A stretch of 23,741 nucleotides of DNA from Burkholderiaceae bacterium (lineage in GTDB: Bacteria > Pseudomonadota > Gammaproteobacteria > Burkholderiales > Burkholderiaceae): the NCBI GenBank assembly GCA_947461805.1, contig CANHMJ010000006.1, positions 1-23,741 on the forward strand, given 5' to 3'. The notes below the pieces were generated by a model. It was not told where the DNA came from. It did no database searches and was given only the letters and a program-made list of their open reading frames with translations. The position numbers and the translations under genes are program-made. Position 1 is the stretch's first letter; every line of letters begins with the position of its first letter. This document shows positions 6,870 to 15,140 of the stretch, piece by piece.

Positions 6870-8249
6870 GTGAGCCAACCGATTAGTACTTTAAATGCCC
6901 TATCCCCACTGGATGGGCGGTACGCCAGCAAACTGGATGCATTGCGACCCTGGTTGTCCGAGTCTGCGTTCATGAAGCAGCGCGTTTTTGTAGAGATTCA
7001 TTGGCTATTGGCTTTAGGTTCTGCTGGTCTTGCTGATGTACCGCGAATTTCGCAGGCCGATGCGGATTTCTTGTTGTCCTTGGCCAATGCATTTACCGAT
7101 GCCGATGCGCAGCGTATTAAAGAAATCGAAGCAGTGACCAATCACGACGTGAAGGCGGTCGAATATTTCTTAAAAGAAAAAGTATCGGGTAGACCTGATC
7201 TGCTCAAGGCAAGTGAATTTATTCACTTTGCCTGTACCTCGGAAGACATCAACAATACCGCGCATGGCTTGATGCTGCGGGGCGCACGCGATACCGTCTT
7301 GTTACCCCAGCTGCGCAAAATCCACGATGCCTTAACTGAATTAGCTCTGGCCAATGCGAGTGTACCCATGCTCTCGCGGACCCATGGCCAGCCAGCATCG
7401 CCTACTACGCTTGGTAAAGAGATTGCCAATATTGCCAAACGACTGGAGCGCGCGATTGCTGCGATCGCAGCAGTACCTTTGCTCGGCAAAATGAATGGCG
7501 CGGTCGGCAACTACAATGCACACCTATCGGCTTATCCCGATTTTGATTGGGAGCAGTTTGCACGCGAAGTCGTAGAGCAGCGCCTCGGCTTGCAATTTAA
7601 TCCGTATACGATTCAGATTGAGCCACACGATGGCATGGCTGAATTGTTTGATGCAATTGCACGCGCCAATACCATCTTGCTGGACATGGATCGCGATTTT
7701 TGGGCATACATTTCCTTGGGTTATTTCAAGCAGCGTACTAAGGCCGGGGAAATTGGTTCATCCACCATGCCGCACAAAGTGAACCCAATTGATTTTGAAA
7801 ACTCCGAAGGCAATCTGGGCGTTGCCAATGCGTTGCTGCGCCACCTCGCTGAAAAGTTACCGCTCTCACGCTGGCAGCGCGATTTAACCGACTCCACCGT
7901 ATTGCGTAATTTGGGTCCTGCGTTTGGACATAGTGTTTTGGCTTACGACAGCGCCATGCGCGGTATAGGCAAGCTTGAGGTCAATGCCGCAGCGATTGCG
8001 GCCGATCTCGATGCATGTTGGGAAGTGTTGGCCGAGCCAGTGCAAACCGTGATGCGCCGCTATGGCATAGAAAATCCTTACGAGCAGTTAAAAGAATTAA
8101 CCCGTGGCAAGGGCATTAATCAAGCGGATCTGCAGGTCTTTATTCGTGGTTTGGCGATTCCAGATGATGCAAAAGCCCGTTTACTGGAAATGACGCCATC
8201 CAGCTATCTAGGTAAAGCAGTCGAGTTGGCTCAGCGCCTCAAAAAGTGA
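6870..8249 (+). CDS. purB: Adenylosuccinate lyase PurB
   Basis: A 459-residue cytosolic enzyme of the aspartase/fumarase superfamily (E. coli 456). It removes fumarate from SAICAR and from adenylosuccinate in purine synthesis. The superfamily signature GSSTMPHKVNP is at 296-306, with the catalytic serine at 298. The general-acid histidine is His172 in SRTHGQP, and TSEDINN lies at 123-129. The start is GTG (written Met in the protein). The purine-rich AGAGGCAGGA just upstream and the family N-terminus (LNALSPLDGRYAS) support it. The stop codon overlaps the waaA start by four bases. Its own promoter is likely in the 87-bp gap from gst. Confidence 0.97.
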   Translation: MSQPISTLNALSPLDGRYASKLDALRPWLSESAFMKQRVFVEIHWLLALGSAGLADVPRISQADADFLLSLANAFTDADAQRIKEIEAVTNHDVKAVEYFLKEKVSGRPDLLKASEFIHFACTSEDINNTAHGLMLRGARDTVLLPQLRKIHDALTELALANASVPMLSRTHGQPASPTTLGKEIANIAKRLERAIAAIAAVPLLGKMNGAVGNYNAHLSAYPDFDWEQFAREVVEQRLGLQFNPYTIQIEPHDGMAELFDAIARANTILLDMDRDFWAYISLGYFKQRTKAGEIGSSTMPHKVNPIDFENSEGNLGVANALLRHLAEKLPLSRWQRDLTDSTVLRNLGPAFGHSVLAYDSAMRGIGKLEVNAAAIAADLDACWEVLAEPVQTVMRRYGIENPYEQLKELTRGKGINQADLQVFIRGLAIPDDAKARLLEMTPSSYLGKAVELAQRLKK

Positions 8250-9646
8250 CGCTAGCTAGCCCAGAGCCTGCATTGCCGCAAGCGACAGTCAATCGTCCTT
8301 GGTTCTGGTTTGCCTGCTACCAACTGGGGTGGCATGTGTTGTTGCCGGTCGTGCTTCTGCGGCTATGGTGGCGTGGCCGTAAAGACCCTGGCTACCGCCA
8401 ATCGATTGCCGAGCGGTTTGGTTTTGGTCTACGTGTTCAGCAAGGAGCCATTTGGATACATGCCGTATCGGTCGGTGAAACCAGAGCAGCCCAGCCCCTA
8501 ATCGAGGCCTATTTAGAGCAGGGTAAATCCATTTTGCTAACGTGCATGACGCCCAATGGCAAGCGCACTGGCGCCACCATTTTTGCCGATGCCATAGCGC
8601 AGGGCCGTTTGCAGCAAGTGTATTTGCCCTATGATCTCTGCTGGTCGGTTGAACGGTTTTTAAAAGCAGCGAAGCCCACGCTAGGTTTGTTTATGGAAAC
8701 CGAGGCATGGCCAACGATTGTGTTTCGTGCTGCTGAAATGAAATTGCCGGTTTTTTTAATCAATGCCCGTTTATCCGAGCGCAGTGCCCGCCGCGTTGCT
8801 CGCTTTGGCGCTGCAGGCCGGTCGTTGTTTCAGGCATTCACCGCTATTTTGGCGCAGACCGAACTCGATGCGGGGCGATATCGGGCGCTGGGCGTAAAGC
8901 AATGCGAGGTCGTTGGGAATCTTAAATTTGATGTACTGCTGAACCCCATCCTCTTAGAACGTGGTCTTGCATGGCATGCCCATTTAGAAAAAAATAATCG
9001 CTTGATGGTATGTGCCGCAAGTACCCGTGAGGGTGAAGAAGCGATCATTCTAGAGGCGTGGCAAGCAATGCTGCAAATGCATGCCGAAGAATCAGCATTA
9101 CCATCAGCATCGATATCAATCTCACAGCCATTGTTGTGCATTGTGCCTCGCCACCCTGAGCGCTTTGTGGAAGTGGCTGGGCTCATTCGCTCTTCAGGGC
9201 TGACGGTATTGCAGCGCTCTGAAATAGATTTGGGCGCTACGGATTTGCAAAATTGGATTGATTTAAAAACGGCAGTAGTTCTGGGCGATTCAATGGGCGA
9301 GATGCCCTTGTATTACAGCGCCTCTGATCTCGTGATAATGGGAGGAGGCCTGATGCCACTGGGCGGTCAAAACTTGATTGAAGCTTGTGCTGCCGGTTGC
9401 CCTGTAATTTTAGGAGAGCACACCTTTAACTTTCAGCAGGCAAGTCAAGACGCAATCGATTGCGGTGCCGCCATACGGGTTGAGGGTAATGGATCGCTAG
9501 CTGCGGAATTAGCCGATGTGATGAGTCAAATTCTGCAAGATAAAGAGCAGCGCCGAGCAATGGGGGGAGCAGCCTTGCGGTATGCCGCGCAGTATCGGGG
9601 CGCGACCACGAGAATCATGGCCGCACTCCAAAACCGAAACCATTAA
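8246..9646 (+). CDS. waaA: 3-deoxy-D-manno-octulosonic acid transferase (Kdo transferase) WaaA
   Basis: A 466-residue glycosyltransferase (family GT30) that adds Kdo to lipid IVA at the cytosolic face of the inner membrane. A hydrophobic N-terminal anchor spans about residues 18-41. The catalytic Glu78 lies in HAVSVGET. The C-terminal nucleotide-sugar domain shows PRHPERF at 301-307, GDSMGEMPLYY at 347-357 and PLGGQNLIEA at 371-380. It is longer than E. coli WaaA (425), through an N-terminal extension and a Ser/Ala-rich insert near 280-294. The start is GTG, inside the GTGA overlap with the purB stop. No other in-frame start occurs before the catalytic region, so translation is probably coupled to purB. 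Confidence 0.95.
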   Translation: MTLASPEPALPQATVNRPWFWFACYQLGWHVLLPVVLLRLWWRGRKDPGYRQSIAERFGFGLRVQQGAIWIHAVSVGETRAAQPLIEAYLEQGKSILLTCMTPNGKRTGATIFADAIAQGRLQQVYLPYDLCWSVERFLKAAKPTLGLFMETEAWPTIVFRAAEMKLPVFLINARLSERSARRVARFGAAGRSLFQAFTAILAQTELDAGRYRALGVKQCEVVGNLKFDVLLNPILLERGLAWHAHLEKNNRLMVCAASTREGEEAIILEAWQAMLQMHAEESALPSASISISQPLLCIVPRHPERFVEVAGLIRSSGLTVLQRSEIDLGATDLQNWIDLKTAVVLGDSMGEMPLYYSASDLVIMGGGLMPLGGQNLIEACAAGCPVILGEHTFNFQQASQDAIDCGAAIRVEGNGSLAAELADVMSQILQDKEQRRAMGGAALRYAAQYRGATTRIMAALQNRNH

Positions 9647-10617
9647 ACCGTAGCGCCGTAGTTGGGATCGTCTTTGCGCGTTGGATCGTCCGGCTTTTTA
9701 TCGTTTTTAATTAGGTCTTCACGCTTAATGCCAAGCCACATCGCAATCGCAGCGGCCACGAATACTGACGAGTAGATACCAAACAAAATACCGATGGTGA
9801 GGGCTAGCGCAAAGTAAAAGAGGGTAGGCCCACCAAACAACAGCATCGCCAACACCATCATTTGGGTACTGCCGTGGGTAATGACGGTACGGCTAATGGT
9901 GCTGGTAATGGCGTTATCAATTACCTCGGTGGTATTCATTTTTCGGTACTTACGGAAGTTCTCGCGCACCCGGTCAAAAATAACCACCGACTCATTGACG
10001 GAGTAGCCTAGAACAGCCAAGACCGCAGCCAATACTGAGAGTGAGAATTCCCATTGGAAGAAAGCAAAAAAGCCCAAGATAATAATCACATCATGCAAGT
10101 TGGCGATGATGCCGGCAACCGCAAACTTCCACTCAAAACGGAATGAGAGGTAAATCATGATGCCAATCACCACGAAGGTGAGGGCCTTTAGACCATCAAT
10201 TGCTAATTCTTTGCCAACCTGGGGTCCGACAAATTCAACGCGTTGCAACTTGGCCTCTGTGCCGTCTTCTAGTAGGGCTTTCATGACTACTAAGCTTTGA
10301 TCTGCTGAAGAGATATTTTTTCCTTCCGCATCTTTTTGCAAAGGCAGGCGAATAATGATGTCTCGCGAGCTGCCAAAGTTTTGGATTTGGGTGTCGGTGT
10401 AACCGAGTTTTTCTACTTTCTTGCGAATCGAATCGAGGGGTGCCGTCTGCTGGTAACTCACTTCCATGACTGTGCCGCCGGTAAACTCAATGGAGAGGTG
10501 TAAGCCGTTTTGCCAAAGGAAAAACACCGACGCAAAAAAAGTAATCAGTGAAAATGCATTGAGCATCAATGCATGGCGCATGAAAGGAATGTCTTTTTTG
10601 ATGCGGAAAAATTCCAT
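9643..10617 (-). CDS. secF: Protein translocase subunit SecF
   Basis: A 324-residue inner-membrane subunit that works with SecD to drive late preprotein translocation through SecYEG using the proton gradient. The first membrane helix is at about 17-36. It is followed by SIEFTGGTVMEV (42-53), the SecD/SecF-type conserved motif, then a periplasmic domain. The C-terminal helix bundle has the conserved NLHDV and GYSVNESVVIFDRVREN segments. The hydrophilic tail, rich in Lys, Asp and Pro, is cytosolic. The start follows AAAGGAG, which lies in the last codons of secD. Its TAA overlaps the waaA TAA on the other strand (TTAA at 9643-9646). Confidence 0.97.
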   Translation of the reverse strand: MEFFRIKKDIPFMRHALMLNAFSLITFFASVFFLWQNGLHLSIEFTGGTVMEVSYQQTAPLDSIRKKVEKLGYTDTQIQNFGSSRDIIIRLPLQKDAEGKNISSADQSLVVMKALLEDGTEAKLQRVEFVGPQVGKELAIDGLKALTFVVIGIMIYLSFRFEWKFAVAGIIANLHDVIIILGFFAFFQWEFSLSVLAAVLAVLGYSVNESVVIFDRVRENFRKYRKMNTTEVIDNAITSTISRTVITHGSTQMMVLAMLLFGGPTLFYFALALTIGILFGIYSSVFVAAAIAMWLGIKREDLIKNDKKPDDPTRKDDPNYGATV

Positions 10618-10623
10618 GGCTTA

Positions 10624-12480
10624 TTACTCCTTTGCGCGCCAGATTTGGCCAATCGAAATTTTCTGTAACTTCTTTTTTCTGCCGTACCAAAGATTGACGA
10701 CGCCGCGCGAGAAAAAGACTGCCGAGAACATCGAGGTCAAAATACCCAAGCAATGGACCACCGCAAACCCCTTGATGGGCCCAGAGCCAAAGGCCAGTAA
10801 TGCCAAACCTGCAATCAATGTGGTGATATTGGAGTCCAAAATAGTTGCCCAGGCCTTATCAAAGCCAATTGCGATCGCAGTACTAGGAGCAACGCCATTG
10901 CGCAACTCTTCCCGAATGCGCTCGTTAATCAGTACGTTTGAGTCAATTGCCATGCCCAGTGCCAAGGCCATCGCCGCAATGCCCGGCAAACTCAAAGTGG
11001 CTTGCAACATCGATAACAGGGAAATCAGCAGCACAATGTTGACTGCCAGGGCAGTGACCGAGAAAAATCCAAACAGCATGTAGTACACGATCATGAAAAT
11101 CGCGATTGCAATAAAGCCAAAGATCAGCGAGGTAAAGCCTTTCTCAATGTTTTCAGCACCCAGGCTAGGACCAATGGTGCGCTCTTCAATGATTTCCATT
11201 GGCGCTGCCAGTGAGCCTGCACGCAATAGCAGGGCAAGGTCATTGGCGCTTTCGGTGGTGGGCTGACCCGTAATTTGAAACTTGGAACCAAACTCACTTT
11301 GAATGGTAGCGATGGTGAGGACTTCGCCTTTGCCTTTTTCAAACAAAATCATGCCCATCGGCTTGCCAATGTTTTCACGGGTGACCTCTTGCATCACACG
11401 GCCGCCAGCCGCATCGAGTGAGATATTGACCGAGGGGCGTTGATTTTGATCAAAGCCAGCGCTCGCATCGGTAATGCGATCACCGCTAAAAATAATCGAC
11501 TTCTTAAACACGCCTAGACGACCCTCGCCAAAGCGGAAGACATCCATGCCCGGAGGCACGGGATCGCCGACTGCAATAGTTGAAACCAAGGGGTCAGCGA
11601 GGCGGGATTCGAGGGTGGCGGTGCGGCCAATAATGTCTTTTGCACGAGCAGTATCTTGGACGCCAGGCAATTGCACGATGATGCGATCAGCACCTTGCTG
11701 TTGAATCACAGGCTCTTTTACGGCCAATTCATTCACGCGTTTATTGAGTGTGGTGATGTTTTGCTTTACCGCACTGTCTTGCACTTCTTTGAGCGAGCTC
11801 GGTTTGAACTGGCCAAGGAGGCGAGCCCCGCCGGCCTGAGCGTTCAGTTGCCACGTGAGGTCAGTTTGCGAGGCGGTAAGCAGTGCCTTGGCTTTTTCCG
11901 CTTCTTCCGTGCTGCCAAATTGAATGGTGATGGATTCATTGCCACGCTCAATGCCTTGATGGCGAATGTTCTTCTCGCGTAATTGACTGCGAATATCACC
12001 AGCGATCGACAGCACTTTTTTCTGTACCGCGCCTTGCATATCGACTTGCAGCAGGAAATACACTCCGCCGCGCAGATCGAGGCCAAGCGGCATTGGCAGT
12101 GCGTTGATGGAGCTGAGCCAATGCGGTGTGTTGGAAAGTAAATTCAAAGCAACCGTAAAGCTCGGATCATTTGGATCCGAATTGAGTTTCTGCTGTAATA
12201 AATCCTTGGCTCGAAGCTGAATGTCCGTGTTATCAAAGCGAACCTTTACCGACCCCACATTACCAGTGCGCTCAAAAAACATCCCCGTACTTGGAATCGA
12301 GGCATCCGCTAAGATCTTTTCAACGCGTGCTTGCGTTGCCAGTTCAACCTTGACGGTTGGCTTAGCCGCCGAGACCTGGACCGCTGGAGCCTCTCCAAAA
12401 ATATTGGGTAAGGAGTAGAGCGCCCCAATCAGGAGCGCAACACCAATTACAAGGTACTTCCAGAGCGGGTAACGGTTCAT
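10624..12480 (-). CDS. secD: Protein translocase subunit SecD
   Basis: A 618-residue inner-membrane subunit of the SecDF motor (E. coli 615). The N-terminal helix is at about 7-25. DLRGG at 135-139 is the family hallmark. A large periplasmic P1 domain extends to about residue 440. The C-terminal bundle contains GMAIDSNVLINERIREEL, which carries the conserved membrane aspartate of proton transport. The stop lies 6 bases before secF. The final codons AAG GAG form the secF ribosome site, so the two are coupled. The gap to yajC is 33 bases. The only ribosome site before its own ATG is a weak GAGAC. Confidence 0.97.
   Translation of the reverse strand: MNRYPLWKYLVIGVALLIGALYSLPNIFGEAPAVQVSAAKPTVKVELATQARVEKILADASIPSTGMFFERTGNVGSVKVRFDNTDIQLRAKDLLQQKLNSDPNDPSFTVALNLLSNTPHWLSSINALPMPLGLDLRGGVYFLLQVDMQGAVQKKVLSIAGDIRSQLREKNIRHQGIERGNESITIQFGSTEEAEKAKALLTASQTDLTWQLNAQAGGARLLGQFKPSSLKEVQDSAVKQNITTLNKRVNELAVKEPVIQQQGADRIIVQLPGVQDTARAKDIIGRTATLESRLADPLVSTIAVGDPVPPGMDVFRFGEGRLGVFKKSIIFSGDRITDASAGFDQNQRPSVNISLDAAGGRVMQEVTRENIGKPMGMILFEKGKGEVLTIATIQSEFGSKFQITGQPTTESANDLALLLRAGSLAAPMEIIEERTIGPSLGAENIEKGFTSLIFGFIAIAIFMIVYYMLFGFFSVTALAVNIVLLISLLSMLQATLSLPGIAAMALALGMAIDSNVLINERIREELRNGVAPSTAIAIGFDKAWATILDSNITTLIAGLALLAFGSGPIKGFAVVHCLGILTSMFSAVFFSRGVVNLWYGRKKKLQKISIGQIWRAKE
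10627..10633 (-). promoter_or_regulatory. secF ribosome-binding site inside the end of secD
   Basis: AAAGGAG on the minus strand encodes the last Lys-Glu of SecD and lies 9 bases before the secF ATG, followed by a double TAATAA. This arrangement favours coupled SecD/SecF synthesis. Confidence 0.8.
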
Positions 12481-12513
12481 AGTGTCTCGATGGCGCTAAT
12501 GCTGAAAATGAAA

Positions 12514-12837
12514 TTAAGCAGCTTTGAGACTGCCTTTAGGTAAAACCATGGTGATCGCACCTTTTTGCATAATCACTTCAGTGCCTGATGCAATTTCAAC
12601 CGTCACGTTTTGGTCTTTCATTGCAGTGACTTTGCCCAGAATTCCACCGATGGTAATGACTTCATCACCAACCGCTAATGCCTCGAGCATGAGGCGCGTT
12701 TCTTTTTGACGCTTCATTTGTGGGCGAATCATGATGAAGTACAGCACCACAAACATCAAAAGGATGGGTAAGAAACCCATCAGGCCGCCGCTGTCTGAGC
12801 CTGTGCCAGTTTGAGCAAATGCATTACTAATCCACAT
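12514..12837 (-). CDS. yajC: Sec translocon accessory protein YajC
   Basis: A small single-span inner-membrane protein, 107 residues with this start (E. coli 110), that associates with SecDF. After MWISNAFAQTG comes one hydrophobic helix at about residues 20-37. Next is IRPQMKRQKE, then the conserved GDEVITIGGILGKV and VLPKGSLKA at the end. I take the ATG at 12835-12837, because GGAGG at 12846-12850 sits 8 bases upstream. The in-frame ATG five codons earlier contains that GGAGG within its own coding sequence, and it has no ribosome site of its own. Position between tgt and secD is the classical arrangement. Confidence 0.95.
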   Translation of the reverse strand: MWISNAFAQTGTGSDSGGLMGFLPILLMFVVLYFIMIRPQMKRQKETRLMLEALAVGDEVITIGGILGKVTAMKDQNVTVEIASGTEVIMQKGAITMVLPKGSLKAA

Positions 12838-12845
12838 ATTCAACG

Positions 12846-12850
12846 CCTCC
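12846..12850 (-). promoter_or_regulatory. Ribosome-binding site deciding the yajC start
   Basis: GGAGG, 8 bases before the ATG at 12837. It overlaps the second codon of an upstream in-frame ATG at 12852, which makes the upstream start unlikely. Confidence 0.75.
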
Positions 12851-12923
12851 ATATAGAACCCTAAGTAATAAGCCAGAAAGATCGGCTAAGGTGCAATTCT
12901 AAACCGCCCAGGGGATTTGAAGC

Positions 12924-14081
12924 CTAATCCTGGCCTGGTTCGACGCCACGTTGCCGATCGGCATAAAACTGCTCACGGTAGGCGCTAAACCGATCTTGCG
13001 CCAGGGCTTCCCGGATTTCAGTCATTAGCCCTAAGTAGTAGGATAAATTGTGGATGGTATTGAGCTGCGCCCCTAGAATTTCATTGGCTTTTTGCAGGTG
13101 ATTGAGATAGGACCGGGTAAAGTGCTGGCAGGTATAGCAGGTGCAAGTTGGGTCTACTGGGCGGTCATCGTCCTTATAGCCGCTATTGCGGAGCTTTAAA
13201 TCGCCGAAGCGGGTAAACAGCCAGCCATTTCGGGCATTTCGGGTGGGCATGACGCAATCAAACATGTCGATGCCATTACTAACCCCGAGCATGAGGTCTT
13301 CAGGAGTGCCAACACCCATTAAATAATGAGGGGCTTTTTCTGGAAGCTTAGGGGCGGTAAAGGCCAAAATCCGCTCAAACTCAGGCTTGGGTTCCCCTAC
13401 CGAAAGGCCCCCGATGGCGATTCCATCAAATCCCTGCCCACTGACCTCGGCCAAGGAGGCTTCCCGCAAGGATTCAAACATACCGCCTTGGACAATTCCA
13501 AAGAGCCCATTGCCAGTGTTGAGCTCCCGAAAGCGCTTCAGTGAGCGGGCGCCCCAGCGCAGCGAGAGTTCGAGTGATTGCCGTGCCGCTTTTTCGGTGG
13601 TGGCTTGACCGTGAGTCTCATAGGGAGTGCACTCATCGAATTGCATGGCAATGTCACTATTGAGCACCGCCTGAATCTCCATCGAGACCTCAGGGGACAT
13701 AAATAATTTATCGCCATTAATGGGTGAAGCAAAGGTCACACCCTCTTCTGAAATTTTTCGCAGTGCACCTAGGCTAAATACCTGAAAGCCTCCTGAGTCA
13801 GTCAAGATAGGTTTATCCCATGCCATAAAGCGATGCAGTCCGCCGTGTTTTGCGATGACATCGAGTCCAGGACGCAACCACAAATGAAAGGTATTGCCCA
13901 AAATAATTTGCGCTTTTGCTTCTTCGAGGTCGCGCGGGGTCATGGCCTTTACGGTGCCGTAGGTGCCGACCGGCATAAAGATGGGCGTTTGTACGCTACC
14001 GTGGGGTAGATCAAGCCTGCCAAGTCGCGCCAAACTTTGCGAATCACGCTTGATTAACTCAAATTGAATGGGTGACGTCAT
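12924..14081 (-). CDS. tgt: Queuine/preQ1 tRNA-ribosyltransferase Tgt
   Basis: A 385-residue cytosolic TIM-barrel enzyme (E. coli 375) that swaps G34 for preQ1 in tRNAs with GUN anticodons. Asp95 in LTDSGGFQVFSL and Asp149 in QFDECTP bind the base. Asp275 in MFDCVMPTRNARNG is the nucleophile position. The zinc site is Cys313, Cys315, Cys318 and His344, the same 26-residue spacing to His as in E. coli. It lies 9 bases downstream of queA, so the two successive queuosine steps are co-transcribed. There is no clear Shine-Dalgarno, so coupling with queA is likely. A 76-base gap separates it from the yajC start. Confidence 0.97.
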   Translation of the reverse strand: MTSPIQFELIKRDSQSLARLGRLDLPHGSVQTPIFMPVGTYGTVKAMTPRDLEEAKAQIILGNTFHLWLRPGLDVIAKHGGLHRFMAWDKPILTDSGGFQVFSLGALRKISEEGVTFASPINGDKLFMSPEVSMEIQAVLNSDIAMQFDECTPYETHGQATTEKAARQSLELSLRWGARSLKRFRELNTGNGLFGIVQGGMFESLREASLAEVSGQGFDGIAIGGLSVGEPKPEFERILAFTAPKLPEKAPHYLMGVGTPEDLMLGVSNGIDMFDCVMPTRNARNGWLFTRFGDLKLRNSGYKDDDRPVDPTCTCYTCQHFTRSYLNHLQKANEILGAQLNTIHNLSYYLGLMTEIREALAQDRFSAYREQFYADRQRGVEPGQD

Positions 14082-14090
14082 TAGTCTAGT

Positions 14091-15110
14091 TTAAGCGGAT
14101 CGATTCAGGAACATGGCATCACCATAACTGAAAAAGCGGTAGCGCTCCGCAATCGCATGCCGATAGGCCTCCTGAATGGTATCCATGCCGGCAAAGGCGC
14201 TGACTAACATGAGTAAAGTGGATTTGGGCAGGTGGAAGTTAGTTACCAAGGCATCAACTACTTTAAATTGAAAGCCCGGGGTGATAAATAAATTGGTATC
14301 TCCAGTGATCTGCTGCGTAATGGCGTAGCTCTCGAGCGTGCGCAAGCTGGTGGTGCCAACGGCAATCACCCGCCCACCCCTTTGTTTGGTTTGGGTAATA
14401 GCCTCGATGGTTTTTTCGGGGATGCTGTACCACTCATAATGCATTTGGTGCTGGCTTAAATCTTCTGAGTGAACGGGTGTGAAAGTACCAGCACCAACGT
14501 GCAAGGTGATAGTCGCTCGTTCTACCCCATTCTCAGCCAGCCGCCCTAAAACCAAATCATCAAAGTGCAGACCTGCCGTTGGCGCTGCTACTGCACCGGG
14601 ATTGCTGGCCAAAACAGTTTGATAACGCTCGGCATCATCGCGATCGGCTTGGTGCGCAATGTAGTGTGGGAGCGGTAGTTCGCCAAAGCGATCAAGTAAT
14701 TCCAATACGTTCTGTTGGAATGCAATTTCATAAAAGCGATCCTTGCGCTCTAGGATCTCAACATCCATTTGTTCGCCGAGCGTATTCTGAATGTGGATTC
14801 GGCTACCGACTTTAGGCGTCTTCGATGCTCGGATTTGAACCCAAGCGCGGTTTTCGCCGGTGATGCGTTCAATCAGAAGCTCGACTTGTCCCCCCGTTTC
14901 TTTCTGACCATATAGCCTTGCCGGGATTACCTTCGTATCATTGAAGATGAATAAATCGCCAGGTTTGGCAATTTGGCTGATGTCGATAAATGCACGGTCA
15001 TGTAAGCCACCCGCAACCACCTCCAACAAGCGGCTGTCAGAGCGATTGGCGAGGGGATGCTGAGCAATTAGCTCGGGCGGAAGGTCGTAATTGAAGTCGG
15101 AGAGTTGCAT
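14091..15110 (-). CDS. queA: S-adenosylmethionine:tRNA ribosyltransferase-isomerase QueA
   Basis: A 339-residue cytosolic enzyme (E. coli 356) that transfers and isomerises the ribosyl part of S-adenosylmethionine onto preQ1-tRNA, giving epoxyqueuosine. Family features are the N-terminal FNYDLPPELIAQHP, then FNDTKVIPARLYGQKE. APTAGLHFDD, THGAG-like LHVGAGTFTPV and VTNFHLPKSTLLMLVSAF follow, and it ends in YRFFSYGDAMFLN. It is first in the queA-tgt-yajC-secD-secF run. The start lies 30 bases from the recG start on the other strand, so its promoter must lie at least partly in recG coding sequence. Only weak ribosome-site similarity precedes the ATG. Confidence 0.97.
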   Translation of the reverse strand: MQLSDFNYDLPPELIAQHPLANRSDSRLLEVVAGGLHDRAFIDISQIAKPGDLFIFNDTKVIPARLYGQKETGGQVELLIERITGENRAWVQIRASKTPKVGSRIHIQNTLGEQMDVEILERKDRFYEIAFQQNVLELLDRFGELPLPHYIAHQADRDDAERYQTVLASNPGAVAAPTAGLHFDDLVLGRLAENGVERATITLHVGAGTFTPVHSEDLSQHQMHYEWYSIPEKTIEAITQTKQRGGRVIAVGTTSLRTLESYAITQQITGDTNLFITPGFQFKVVDALVTNFHLPKSTLLMLVSAFAGMDTIQEAYRHAIAERYRFFSYGDAMFLNRSA

Positions 15111-15131
15111 AGCGTTACCATCGAAGTTGGA

Positions 15132-15137
15132 ATTCTA
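15132..15137 (-). promoter_or_regulatory. Candidate -10 element for queA
   Basis: TAGAAT on the minus strand (5 of 6 consensus) would start the RNA about 15 bases before the queA ATG. The nearest -35-like TTGGTG is 19 bases upstream, inside recG. Support is weak. Confidence 0.2.
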
Positions 15138-15140
15138 CTC

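Noticed and set aside
10466..11083. A 205-codon plus-strand open frame opposite secF/secD
   Set aside because: It lies entirely antisense to two clear Sec genes, has no recognisable domain, and has the look of a translated reverse strand.
12906..12932. Imperfect hairpin CCAGG...CCTGG between yajC and tgt
   Set aside because: The stem is bulged and has no T tract on either strand. It also overlaps the tgt stop, so it is not a convincing terminator of tgt.
15105..15140. Longer recG start at TTG 15105
   Set aside because: It would overlap the start of queA and gives an N-terminus without family support. ATG 15141 gives the expected length.
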